Shown here: piece after piece, positions 7,734 through 14,952 of the stretch
How positions within the stretch are numbered: position 1 is the first letter of the stretch
Layout of the letters: each line of letters opens with the position of its first letter
Source of the DNA: CALREJ01 sp964533375
Lineage (GTDB): Bacteria > Patescibacteriota > Gracilibacteria > Peribacterales > Peribacteraceae
DNA: 64,000 nucleotides
Reading direction: 5' to 3'
Assembly (NCBI GenBank): GCA_964533375.1
Contig: CAZHLW010000001.1
Span: forward strand, 806,001 to 870,000
Notes under the pieces: generated by a model
What the model saw: only the letters and a program-made list of their open reading frames with translations
What the model was told of the DNA's origin: nothing
Databases searched by the model: none
Position numbers and translations under genes: made by a program

Positions 7734-8393
7734 ATGATCGCAACCGTTATCCAGTGGCTGGAACACACAGCCACAACTGTCCCCCTGTCCCAGTTCGTCC
7801 TGATTGGCGGCATTGTCGAAGAACTCCTCGCCCCCATCCCCTCCCCGCTTGTCGCAACACTCGCGGGCTCCATTGCCAAAGCACAGGGCATGGGTATCCC
7901 GGGATTACTCTGGATCTGTGCACTTGCCACGCTTTCCAAAACAATCGGTGCATCGGTGTTCTATCTGCTCGGTGATAAGATTGAAGATTTGATAATCCCC
8001 CGCTTCGGCAAATATATTGGCGTCACGCATGAAGATCTGGAAAGTTTCGGCGAGAGATTTAAAGGCACATGGAAAGATATTCTGGTTCTTCTCCTGCTCC
8101 GATCAATCCCGATGATGCCGAGCACGCCGATCTCTGCAGTGTGCGGCGTTCTGAAAATCAGCAAGAAAACATTCTTCATAGGAACCTACATCGGTTTTTA
8201 CATCCGCGAGATGACCTTCATTGTTCTTGGCTACACAGGACTCGCCGCACTCGATTCGCTGATGTCCGGGATTGATACGACCGAAACCATCTTCAAAATT
8301 CTGATTGTGGGCGGTGCCTTCCTGTTCCTTGCGTGGCTCTGGTGGAAGCGCAGAACAGGCAATCCGGCGAACTGGCTGAAGCGAAAGTCATAA
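7734..8393 (+). CDS. DedA/SNARE-associated (VTT) family membrane protein
   Basis: 219 aa with about five hydrophobic segments. The E-x(3)-P-I-P-S-P pattern near residue 30-39 and the FGERFKGTW...LLLRSIPMMPSTPISAVCGVLKIS segment are characteristic of DedA (VTT) proteins, which act in membrane lipid scrambling and envelope homeostasis. Start 7734 follows a CCCTTCCCTACCCTGCCCTCT leader and lies 47 bp after msrA, so co-transcription is likely. Confidence 0.85.
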   Translation: MIATVIQWLEHTATTVPLSQFVLIGGIVEELLAPIPSPLVATLAGSIAKAQGMGIPGLLWICALATLSKTIGASVFYLLGDKIEDLIIPRFGKYIGVTHEDLESFGERFKGTWKDILVLLLLRSIPMMPSTPISAVCGVLKISKKTFFIGTYIGFYIREMTFIVLGYTGLAALDSLMSGIDTTETIFKILIVGGAFLFLAWLWWKRRTGNPANWLKRKS

Positions 8394-8427
8394 AAAAAAC
8401 GGAGGAACTGATTGGATTCCCCCGTTT
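8392..8427 (-). terminator. Intrinsic terminator of the DUF1761 gene
   Basis: Read on the minus strand, AAACGGGGGAA and TTCCTCCGTTT form an 11-bp stem (one G-T pair), followed by a run of eight T. It ends the gene whose stop is at 8442. Confidence 0.85.
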
Positions 8428-8441
8428 CAAATGTGCAAAGA

Positions 8442-8915
8442 CTAGAGTGTGGCGTACAGAATGGCAGCAACTGCAAGGATAGACACCCACGCGTGCATTG
8501 CATCAAGCAGCCAGACTTTGAAGGACCGTCCGCTCCAGGCGTAAATGTTTGCGAGAACGAGAGCCGAGAATGGCAACCAGATGATGGTGGCAATAATGAG
8601 TGCGTGCCAGATGCTGTCGAGCTGGACAATCTGGAACGTGCGGCCAAGCACTGCGGATTCGAGTGTGACCAGCGCAAAGTTTGCAGCAAGTCCCGGGAAC
8701 ATCATCGACACCTTCATGTCCTCTTTTTTCGGCATCGGAATGCAGTTCAGCTTCATCCAGAGTTTGCCAAAAAGCGGACCATGCCACACAGAACCGATGA
8801 TGTAGGTTGCAACGAGTGCCAGGACAATACTGAGGACGTGTGTCTGTACGTACTGTCCGATTGCGATGAGGTGGATCATAAAAAGTGGGAAGGATAATGC
8901 AGATACTACAGACAT
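8442..8915 (-). CDS. DUF1761-like four-helix membrane protein
   Basis: 157 aa, four hydrophobic segments. The segment after helix 1 (IGSVWHGPLFGKLWMKLN) matches the conserved GxxWYGPLFGKxWM core of DUF1761 proteins, whose function is unknown. The start at 8915 is the first ATG; MIHLIAIG at residue 13 is an alternative. Its strong terminator lies against the end of the DedA gene. Confidence 0.75.
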   Translation of the reverse strand: MSVVSALSFPLFMIHLIAIGQYVQTHVLSIVLALVATYIIGSVWHGPLFGKLWMKLNCIPMPKKEDMKVSMMFPGLAANFALVTLESAVLGRTFQIVQLDSIWHALIIATIIWLPFSALVLANIYAWSGRSFKVWLLDAMHAWVSILAVAAILYATL

Positions 8916-8991
8916 TCCTCTGAATTTTCATCGCTGTTTCCAAGAGGGAGTGCGATGCTCTGTGTTACACTTTGATCTCCAATCCTGTGTC

Positions 8992-10383
8992 ATGATTTTC
9001 TTGGGTGTTAGTCGTACCGGATCCATGCGAGCGTGTGCTTGTGTCCTTGTGCTATCGCTCCTGTCATCGCCTCTGCAATCTGTAGCTGATGGTGCGCCGT
9101 TTCCGGACATGCAACAGTCGTGGTTCCGGTACCAGGAGTCTGTAGCGTATCTGGTAAGTAAAGGATCGATCCAGGGATACCCTGATGGCAACTTTCACCC
9201 GCGCGATACCGTCAATCGTGCGGAATTTTTAAAACTCGTCTTCCGTTCCCGTGGGCCCGCAGAACCTGTGGCCGGTGAGTGTTTTTCCGATGTTCCCGCT
9301 GATGCCTGGTTCGCGCCCTACGTCTGCGCCGCCAAACGACGTGATATTGTGAAAGGCTACGAAGTGGGATCGCGCATGCTCTTTAAACCCGAACAACCTA
9401 TTATTTTTGCGGAAGCGGTGAAGATGACGCTTTTGGCATATGGAAGCGATGTTGCAGCCGGTGCCGGCGAGCGATGGTACGAGCCGTATGTGGAGTGGCT
9501 CGACGCACAGACTATTCTGGCAAGCAGTTCGTATAATCCCGGTGATGAGATTACACGGGAGCGTGCAGCAGATCTGATCGCGCGGTTTGTGCAGCATGAC
9601 GAAGACCGCGTGATAGGGAATTTGTCGGAGGGCTGCGGAAAAACGCCGCGGCTTCCCTATGTCACGCTGACGGTGGGTGGCGTGGACCGGTCATATCTTT
9701 TCACCCACGCAAAAAACGCCACGCCACGGCAACCCTCTCCGCTCATTGTTGCCTTCCACGGCCGCACGAATTCCAACGAACAGGTCCGCAAATACTTCGG
9801 TTTAGAGCGCGCCGCAGACGACTATTTCATCGCCTACCCCGCTGCTATCCAAAACCAGAACGGCACATTTTCGTGGTCGAACCCCGGAGACAAAGCCTCG
9901 GAACTCCGCGACATCGCCTTTTTCGATGCCATCGTGAAAGAAGTATCGACGGCTTACTGCATCGACATGGACCGCATTTACGTTGTCGGCCATTCGCTGG
10001 GCGCATGGTTTGCCAACTCCGTCGCCTGTGCCAGAGGCGGCGCTGTCCGCGCATCGGCTACAGTGGGAGGATCGGCAACCATCAGCAACTGCACCGGCCC
10101 GACTGCGGCGATGATTATCAATAATCCCAAAGATGCATTGTCTCCCCACACAGGAGCCGAGAAAATGCGCGACATCCGCGTGGCTGAAAATACCTGTACC
10201 CCGCCCACCCAAAGCGTGGAACCTTCGAGCCTGTCCTGCGTACAATACACCTACTGCCCGGAAAATCCCGTTGTGTTCTGTCCACATACGGTCGACAAAG
10301 AACGTGATGGAACGTATTACCCGCATACCTGGCCGCAGGGAACGGCCGAGGCAATGGTCGGATTTTTTGATGGATTATTGTAA
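8992..10383 (+). CDS. SLH-anchored secreted esterase (PHB-depolymerase/feruloyl-esterase type)
   Basis: 463 aa. A signal peptide is followed by about three SLH repeats (residues 35-210; e.g. GYPDGNFHPRDTVNRAEFLKL), which bind the cell-wall polymer. An alpha/beta-hydrolase of the LpqC/poly-hydroxybutyrate depolymerase type follows. Its hallmarks are PLIVAFHGRTNSNEQ (oxyanion region), the nucleophile elbow GHSLG and a C-terminal HTWPQG that would supply the catalytic His. A TACACT -10 box lies about 20 nt upstream. An ATG at 9025 gives a tighter signal peptide and may be the true start. The polymer hydrolysed is unknown. Confidence 0.8.
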   Translation: MIFLGVSRTGSMRACACVLVLSLLSSPLQSVADGAPFPDMQQSWFRYQESVAYLVSKGSIQGYPDGNFHPRDTVNRAEFLKLVFRSRGPAEPVAGECFSDVPADAWFAPYVCAAKRRDIVKGYEVGSRMLFKPEQPIIFAEAVKMTLLAYGSDVAAGAGERWYEPYVEWLDAQTILASSSYNPGDEITRERAADLIARFVQHDEDRVIGNLSEGCGKTPRLPYVTLTVGGVDRSYLFTHAKNATPRQPSPLIVAFHGRTNSNEQVRKYFGLERAADDYFIAYPAAIQNQNGTFSWSNPGDKASELRDIAFFDAIVKEVSTAYCIDMDRIYVVGHSLGAWFANSVACARGGAVRASATVGGSATISNCTGPTAAMIINNPKDALSPHTGAEKMRDIRVAENTCTPPTQSVEPSSLSCVQYTYCPENPVVFCPHTVDKERDGTYYPHTWPQGTAEAMVGFFDGLL

Positions 10384-10403
10384 AAAGAACACTCATTTCA
10401 AGG

Positions 10404-10409
10404 TACGAT
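10404..10409 (+). promoter_or_regulatory. -10 TACGAT of mltG, leaderless type
   Basis: TACGAT ends 6 nt before the mltG ATG at 10416. Confidence 0.5.
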
Positions 10410-10415
10410 GCCTGT

Positions 10416-11381
10416 ATGCAGAAACTCCGCCGCATTATTGTCTTCGTAGGAGTGTTCATCATCCTTCTCTTTGTACTGCGTAGCTGCAGTACTGGTGATA
10501 GCGAGGCGGTGAATATTTTGACTGTGAGCAAAGTGGCAACAACAGAAGAGATCAAAGAAAAAATCCTCGCACAGGACTACATACAAGGACACCCGTTTTT
10601 TGGCATCGCGATGCTGCTGCATGGGGGCTACGACGGGATTGCGCCGGGCGGATACAACATTAATGATGGCATGGGATCGTGGGCAATTGCATCCAAACTG
10701 ACATCTGAACCGGAGCTGAAGTGGATTACGATTCCCGAGGGCCTGCGCAAAGAACAGATTGCAGATCGGTTACAGGAAACATTGGGATGGACCGAGGCCA
10801 CCCGCGAGGCGTTTTTGCATACGAATATACAAAAGCCGTACGACCTGACTGATGGATTTTATTTTCCGGATACGTATCTGATCCCGACTGCAGAAGATCC
10901 GGAGCAGGTCGCAAAGCGCTTCATCAATAGATTCAACGATAGCTTCGCGCCCTACGTGCAGAAATTCAAAGAAGCGAACATCAAGTACGACACCGCCATC
11001 AAAATCGCATCCCTCATTCAGCGCGAAGCGGGCGGCAAGTCCGACATGCCGATTATTGCGGGCGTCCTCTGGAACCGCTTGCTGATTAAAATGCCGCTGC
11101 AGATCGATGCGACATTGCAGTATGCCCGTGGCGATGAGGGTGACGGCTACTGGGCACCAGTCAAAATTGCGAACAAGCAGATCGATTCCCCATTCAATAC
11201 CTACATGTACGCCGGCCTTCCGCCTGCCCCGATTGCAAACCCCGGCCTCAATGCGATTGATGCGGTACTGAACTCAGTGGATATCGATTGTTTGTATTAC
11301 ATTCACGATAACGACCGGCAGATTCATTGCGCGGTGACGTACGAAGAGCATCTGGCAAATGTGGAGAAGTATTTGAAGTGA
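10416..11381 (+). CDS. mltG: Endolytic murein transglycosylase MltG (YceG)
   Basis: Cleaves nascent glycan strands in the membrane-proximal peptidoglycan and so sets glycan length. 321 aa: one N-terminal membrane helix (about 7-21), a LysM-like part around 100-140 (ITIPEGLRKEQIADRL) and the YceG domain. The catalytic Glu is E204 in IASLIQREAGG. GVLWNRL and PYNTY-like SPFNTYMYAGLPPAPI are also family signatures. The start is fixed by the -10 box. Confidence 0.93.
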   Translation: MQKLRRIIVFVGVFIILLFVLRSCSTGDSEAVNILTVSKVATTEEIKEKILAQDYIQGHPFFGIAMLLHGGYDGIAPGGYNINDGMGSWAIASKLTSEPELKWITIPEGLRKEQIADRLQETLGWTEATREAFLHTNIQKPYDLTDGFYFPDTYLIPTAEDPEQVAKRFINRFNDSFAPYVQKFKEANIKYDTAIKIASLIQREAGGKSDMPIIAGVLWNRLLIKMPLQIDATLQYARGDEGDGYWAPVKIANKQIDSPFNTYMYAGLPPAPIANPGLNAIDAVLNSVDIDCLYYIHDNDRQIHCAVTYEEHLANVEKYLK

Positions 11382-11431
11382 TAGCAGATCAAACGCTTCA
11401 TACTGCAATTTTCTTTCCCTGCATCTCCTGA

Positions 11432-11437
11432 TACGCT
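11432..11437 (+). promoter_or_regulatory. -10 TACGCT, leaderless type
   Basis: TACGCT ends 7 nt before the ATG at 11445. Confidence 0.5.
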
Positions 11438-11444
11438 TCCAGCC

Positions 11445-12905
11445 ATGCATTTGAAAAGACCGTTTTTTGCAGCATGGTTCGTCCTCATCAGTATGCTCTG
11501 TCCGCTCGTTGCGGAGGCGGCTCCTTTGACGTACGGACTGCGGACCGAATTCCGTAGTAACCTTATCTCTGCAGTGGGGGCTGCAAAAATCGATGCGACG
11601 CATGTCCTCCTGGCCTATGGATATAGCTCTGCAACGTATCTGGTCATAGGAACAACGGATGGCAGTACGTCCATCAGTTTCGGGACGGCATACCAGTTCA
11701 GTGCGGATCAGGCCAATGTCGTCTCCATTACCATGCTGAGCAGCACCAAAGCCGTCATTCTGTACGATGGTGCCTCCAATCGTCCAACGGCAATCGTCGC
11801 CACTATCGACGGCTCCTCCCTTTCCTTCGGGACCCCCGTGGAAGTACAGGATGCCGAAGTCGCCTACGGCTTTCATTCTGTGACAGTACGACCGCTGGAT
11901 AGTACGCATGTTGTGATGGGCTATGCGTATGATACCGGGGAAACATTTGATATTTATGAGGACTTCTCCGTTCCTCTGTACACCTATACGACGGTCATCG
12001 GTACCATCAGCGGAACAGATATTTCCCTGGGGACAAACGCGGATATTACCGATAGCATTCAGGCTGATTTTGATCTGACTGTGCTGGACAGCAGCCGGTT
12101 CATGGCGACATACGCAGACAATGAAATCAGTCTCTATGGCATTGCTGGCTCGGTAAGCGGCACCTCCATCACCTACGGCAGTCCGGTAGTATTTTGTGAA
12201 ACCTGCCAGGAAGGCACATCTCTCGACGCCATAGATTCCACACGTGTCTTCCTCGCGTACCGCGAATCGCACGGGCATGGATCCCTCATTATTGCCTCTG
12301 TAACCGGAACAGATATCACCTTTGGCACCCCCAACAAGTTTAATGACTCTCTTTCGTTCAACTTTGCCACTGCCGTCCTGGATAGCACCCATGCGGTTGC
12401 CGGTTTTTACAATATTACAAGCGAGAGCGTCTCAAAATCCATTCTCGTCAGCATCAGCGGCACCACTCCTACGGTCACGGACACCTCCACTTTTTACGCA
12501 GGCCAGATAGACAGGTCGTCCGTTGTTGCGCTCACCAATGACACCATCCTCTTCGCCTACCGCCCCGGCAACCATAGCTACCGTGGTTCTGTGACCATCG
12601 GAACAAACCATGTGGCTGTCTCCACTTCGTCATCATCTTCATCTGTGTCCGACCAGCCACGCCAGAGTGTCGGCGGCAGCCGCGGCAATTCCACTGCGCT
12701 TATTCTGCAAGCCATGCAGAACCGGCACAAAAGCGCCCCCGCCACATCTTCTGTATCCAGCTCCTCTGCCGCTACTGCTTCCACACAAGACTCATCTCAG
12801 AAAGTTCGCACGTGTCAGCGCGTGATGAAGTGGTTCGGGGGGAATGAGAGTGCGATGAACCGTGTGAATGCGCGGCTGGAAAAATGGTTTGGGTTTCGGT
12901 GTTGA
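11445..12905 (+). CDS. Secreted beta-repeat protein with Cys-bracketed C-terminal tail
   Basis: 486 aa. Signal peptide about 1-25 (ending AEAA). The body is built of repeats of about 55 residues alternating 'LDSTHVxxxY' and 'GTISGTDISFGT' motifs, which suggests a beta-propeller or beta-solenoid. A Ser-rich linker spans about 385-450. The last 30 residues carry C-x-R-V-x3-F ... RVN-x-R-L-x-K-x3-F-x-C and end the protein. The same tail closes the protease gene at 13657. Family not recognised; likely cell-surface or extracellular. Confidence 0.8.
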   Translation: MHLKRPFFAAWFVLISMLCPLVAEAAPLTYGLRTEFRSNLISAVGAAKIDATHVLLAYGYSSATYLVIGTTDGSTSISFGTAYQFSADQANVVSITMLSSTKAVILYDGASNRPTAIVATIDGSSLSFGTPVEVQDAEVAYGFHSVTVRPLDSTHVVMGYAYDTGETFDIYEDFSVPLYTYTTVIGTISGTDISLGTNADITDSIQADFDLTVLDSSRFMATYADNEISLYGIAGSVSGTSITYGSPVVFCETCQEGTSLDAIDSTRVFLAYRESHGHGSLIIASVTGTDITFGTPNKFNDSLSFNFATAVLDSTHAVAGFYNITSESVSKSILVSISGTTPTVTDTSTFYAGQIDRSSVVALTNDTILFAYRPGNHSYRGSVTIGTNHVAVSTSSSSSSVSDQPRQSVGGSRGNSTALILQAMQNRHKSAPATSSVSSSSAATASTQDSSQKVRTCQRVMKWFGGNESAMNRVNARLEKWFGFRC

Positions 12906-12953
12906 GGGTGTGGAAGTGTGTTTGGAGAAGTATTTGAAGTAGAATATATTTTT

Positions 12954-13028
12954 TGGCTGGGGAGGAGGGATTCGAACCCCCGAATGCTTGCTCCAGAGGC
13001 AAGTGCCTTACCACTTGGCGACTCCCCA
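12954..13028 (-). tRNA. tRNA-Gln (CTG anticodon)
   Basis: On the minus strand the acceptor TGGGGAG pairs with CTCCCCA. The anticodon stem CTTGC/GCAAG encloses the loop CTCTGGA, giving anticodon CTG. The T-loop GTTCGAATC is present, and discriminator G plus CCA are encoded. It is followed by a T-rich stretch's complement. Confidence 0.95.
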
Positions 13029-13112
13029 AGATTTGATTGCCCGAGGATTCTAGCAAAGATGAGCATCTATGCCAGCTCTTTTGCCAATATGGGTATTACT
13101 ATGATTTTGCTC

Positions 13113-13118
13113 TATAAT
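13113..13118 (+). promoter_or_regulatory. -10 TATAAT of tRNA-Arg
   Basis: A perfect TATAAT lies 10 nt before the mature 5' end of tRNA-Arg. No good -35 hexamer is visible 17 nt further up. Confidence 0.65.
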
Positions 13119-13128
13119 GGCCTTACCT

Positions 13129-13205
13129 GCTCGCGTAGCTCAGATGGATAGAGTACCTGGCTTCGAACCAGGGGGTCGTAGGTTCGATTCCTGCCGCGAG
13201 CACCA
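13129..13205 (+). tRNA. tRNA-Arg (TCG anticodon)
   Basis: Acceptor GCTCGCG pairs with CGCGAGC, the anticodon stem CCTGG/CCAGG encloses CTTCGAA (anticodon TCG), the T-arm has GGTTCGATTC, and A plus CCA are encoded. The D-arm GCTCAGATGGATAGAGT is typical. Confidence 0.95.
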
Positions 13206-13206
13206 T

Positions 13207-13575
13207 TTAAAACACCCCGTTCTCATTGGGCGAATCCGCGGGCAGCTGCATGCCGCAATCCCACATCTCGATGATTTTTTCGTCCTGAAAACGCAGTAGA
13301 TGCATCACGGACATATCGGGCACGCCTTTGCCCATTTTCAAACTCGCAAACGTCATGACCGTGTCGCCCTCTTCCAGCACTTTCTTCACGACAAATTCTT
13401 TGTCCGGAAAATTTTCATCGTTCTCGAGCATGCCCTGAAGCAGCGAAGCAGCGTCTCCTTTGTGGTACTGGTTGTGATGCCGGAACTCCGGGTGGATGTA
13501 CCTGTCGTAGGCTTCGCGGGTCTTGCCTGTGGTAATGAGTGCCAGGAAAGCGAGGGCGTCTTCTTTGTGCGACAT
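13207..13575 (-). CDS. SnoaL/NTF2-like domain protein
   Basis: 122 aa matching the SnoaL-like (NTF2 fold) pattern: an N-terminal helix ending in AYDRYIHPEFRHHNQYHKGD, then strands VVKKVLEEGDTVMTFASL and the final MHLLRFQDEKIIEMWDCG. Such proteins bind or turn over small hydrophobic molecules; the substrate is unknown. Start 13575 is chosen because TATGAT ends 7 nt upstream (leaderless); the longer form from 13626 lacks this. It ends one base after tRNA-Arg, on the opposite strand. Confidence 0.8.
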   Translation of the reverse strand: MSHKEDALAFLALITTGKTREAYDRYIHPEFRHHNQYHKGDAASLLQGMLENDENFPDKEFVVKKVLEEGDTVMTFASLKMGKGVPDMSVMHLLRFQDEKIIEMWDCGMQLPADSPNENGVF

Positions 13576-13656
13576 ACTGTTCATCATACGGCGCCCGCAG
13601 GAATTTGCCACGCAAAATCCTCGCATTTCTGCAGGGGAGAGTGCAAGATTCCTTCT

Positions 13657-14754
13657 ATGCGTCTGAAAAATATTCTGGTTGGCTGCAGCGCCCTTGGTTT
13701 GCTGGGAACGACTGTTCTTCCCTCATTGGCAGCTGTTTCCGACGAACCTTCCGCAAACACCAAAACCGCCACGGTGATGATTGCGATTTTTGATACAGCC
13801 GGCGACTTCACGGGGTGGGGAACGGGATTTTATGTGGATGAGAGAATTATTGTGACCAACAAGCACATCATTAATGGCGGCCAGTACTATCGTGTCTACG
13901 GCACAGGAGATGACGACACCGTCGACCTCAACTGTTTCCGCAACCTGACGCGGTCGGATGTGAAACTCAATCTGGATGATGATGTTGCCTACATGCGCGC
14001 CTCTCTCCCGTGTGACCACGGCACGATGTACTTTGCCAAAGAAGATCCCAAAACCGGCGACAGCGTGGGTGTGCTCGGGTTTCCGAACAGGGGATCGCTG
14101 AAAGAATCCATGCAGCAGTCGCAGACCAAAGGAACGGTCACCGGACCGCATGAGGAAACCGGATGGATACAAACGAGCGCCTTTGTGGACTTCGGCAATT
14201 CCGGCGGCCCTGTGGTGAAAGATGACAGGATAGTGGGTGTCGTGGTCGCAAAAGCGGTTGATGATACCGGCGTCTTCGTCTCCGGCCTTTTCATCCCGGC
14301 ATCACAAATTGTCCGTGGCCTGGAATACGCAAATAACTCCACCTTCGGCTACACCCCGCAGTCCCAGCAAAACAACGCGGCCTACCAGACGCCACAGAGA
14401 ACGGGCCCCATGACCGATGCCGACTGTTCGCTCCTGATGGGCGAAGGCGGCCGCGCTGCGGACAATGGCGACTGCAAATGCATTGCGGGATTCCAGAGAG
14501 ATGCATCGGGCCTGATGTGCGTGCGCACAGGACCAATGTCCTCGTCTTCCTCATCTTCCTCATACTCTTCGTCCTCCTCGTCATCTTCGTCCTCCTCCCG
14601 CTCAGTAACATCATCTTCAATCCGGAGCTCCGCTGCGTCTCTGACGGGATTACAGATGCGGACATGCGAAAGAGTGAAGAGGCAGTTTTTTGGCGAGAGC
14701 TTAAGGAGAGTAAATGAGAGATTGCAGAAGCGGCTGCATTTTAGCTGTAACTAA
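13657..14754 (+). CDS. Secreted trypsin-like serine protease with Cys-bracketed tail
   Basis: 365 aa. Signal peptide about 1-26. The chymotrypsin/DegP-like protease domain carries a triad: His70 (TNKHI), Asp108 or Asp109 (DDDVAY) and Ser182 (GNSGGP). There is no PDZ domain. A short Cys-containing EGF-like segment (about 285-325, CKCIAGFQRD) and a poly-Ser linker follow. The last 29 residues repeat the Cys tail of the 11445 protein. Start 13657 follows the TTCCTTCT leader. Probably a surface-retained or secreted processing or quality-control protease. Confidence 0.87.
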   Translation: MRLKNILVGCSALGLLGTTVLPSLAAVSDEPSANTKTATVMIAIFDTAGDFTGWGTGFYVDERIIVTNKHIINGGQYYRVYGTGDDDTVDLNCFRNLTRSDVKLNLDDDVAYMRASLPCDHGTMYFAKEDPKTGDSVGVLGFPNRGSLKESMQQSQTKGTVTGPHEETGWIQTSAFVDFGNSGGPVVKDDRIVGVVVAKAVDDTGVFVSGLFIPASQIVRGLEYANNSTFGYTPQSQQNNAAYQTPQRTGPMTDADCSLLMGEGGRAADNGDCKCIAGFQRDASGLMCVRTGPMSSSSSSSSYSSSSSSSSSSSRSVTSSSIRSSAASLTGLQMRTCERVKRQFFGESLRRVNERLQKRLHFSCN

Positions 14755-14905
14755 TTGCGGCGGAGTCGCGCCCAATGTTTACCGAGGAAGTTACCTTCAC
14801 TCGACAGCGCATTGACCGAGGCAAGATGCCCCTTTCTACGCTGTGGAGTGATGTTGAATGACAGGCACGTAAAGCCTGCTCGGTCAAATTGGGTCGAAGG
14901 AAGTA
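14755..14905. ncRNA. Possible structured RNA (strand uncertain)
   Basis: The gap between the protease and the AT-rich gene folds compactly: CCCAAT (14771) with ATTGGG (14888), directly inside it TTGACCGAG (14812) with CTCGGTCAA (14879), plus local hairpins AGGC/GCCT (14863-14877) and GAAG/CTTC (14787-14797). On the minus strand a TATACT box at about 14904-14909 could start it. No known RNA family is recognised and no terminator is seen. Confidence 0.35.
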
Positions 14906-14952
14906 TAGCATGTTTGATTTAACCCCAATAAGAATTGTGCTTAGATGTAAAT

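Noticed and set aside
11274..12392. 372-aa minus-strand frame
   Set aside because: Overlaps mltG and the secreted repeat protein; composition mirrors the repeats of the true gene, with no signal peptide or motif.
12815..13066. 83-aa minus-strand frame over tRNA-Gln
   Set aside because: It reads through a complete tRNA gene and the end of a secreted-protein gene.
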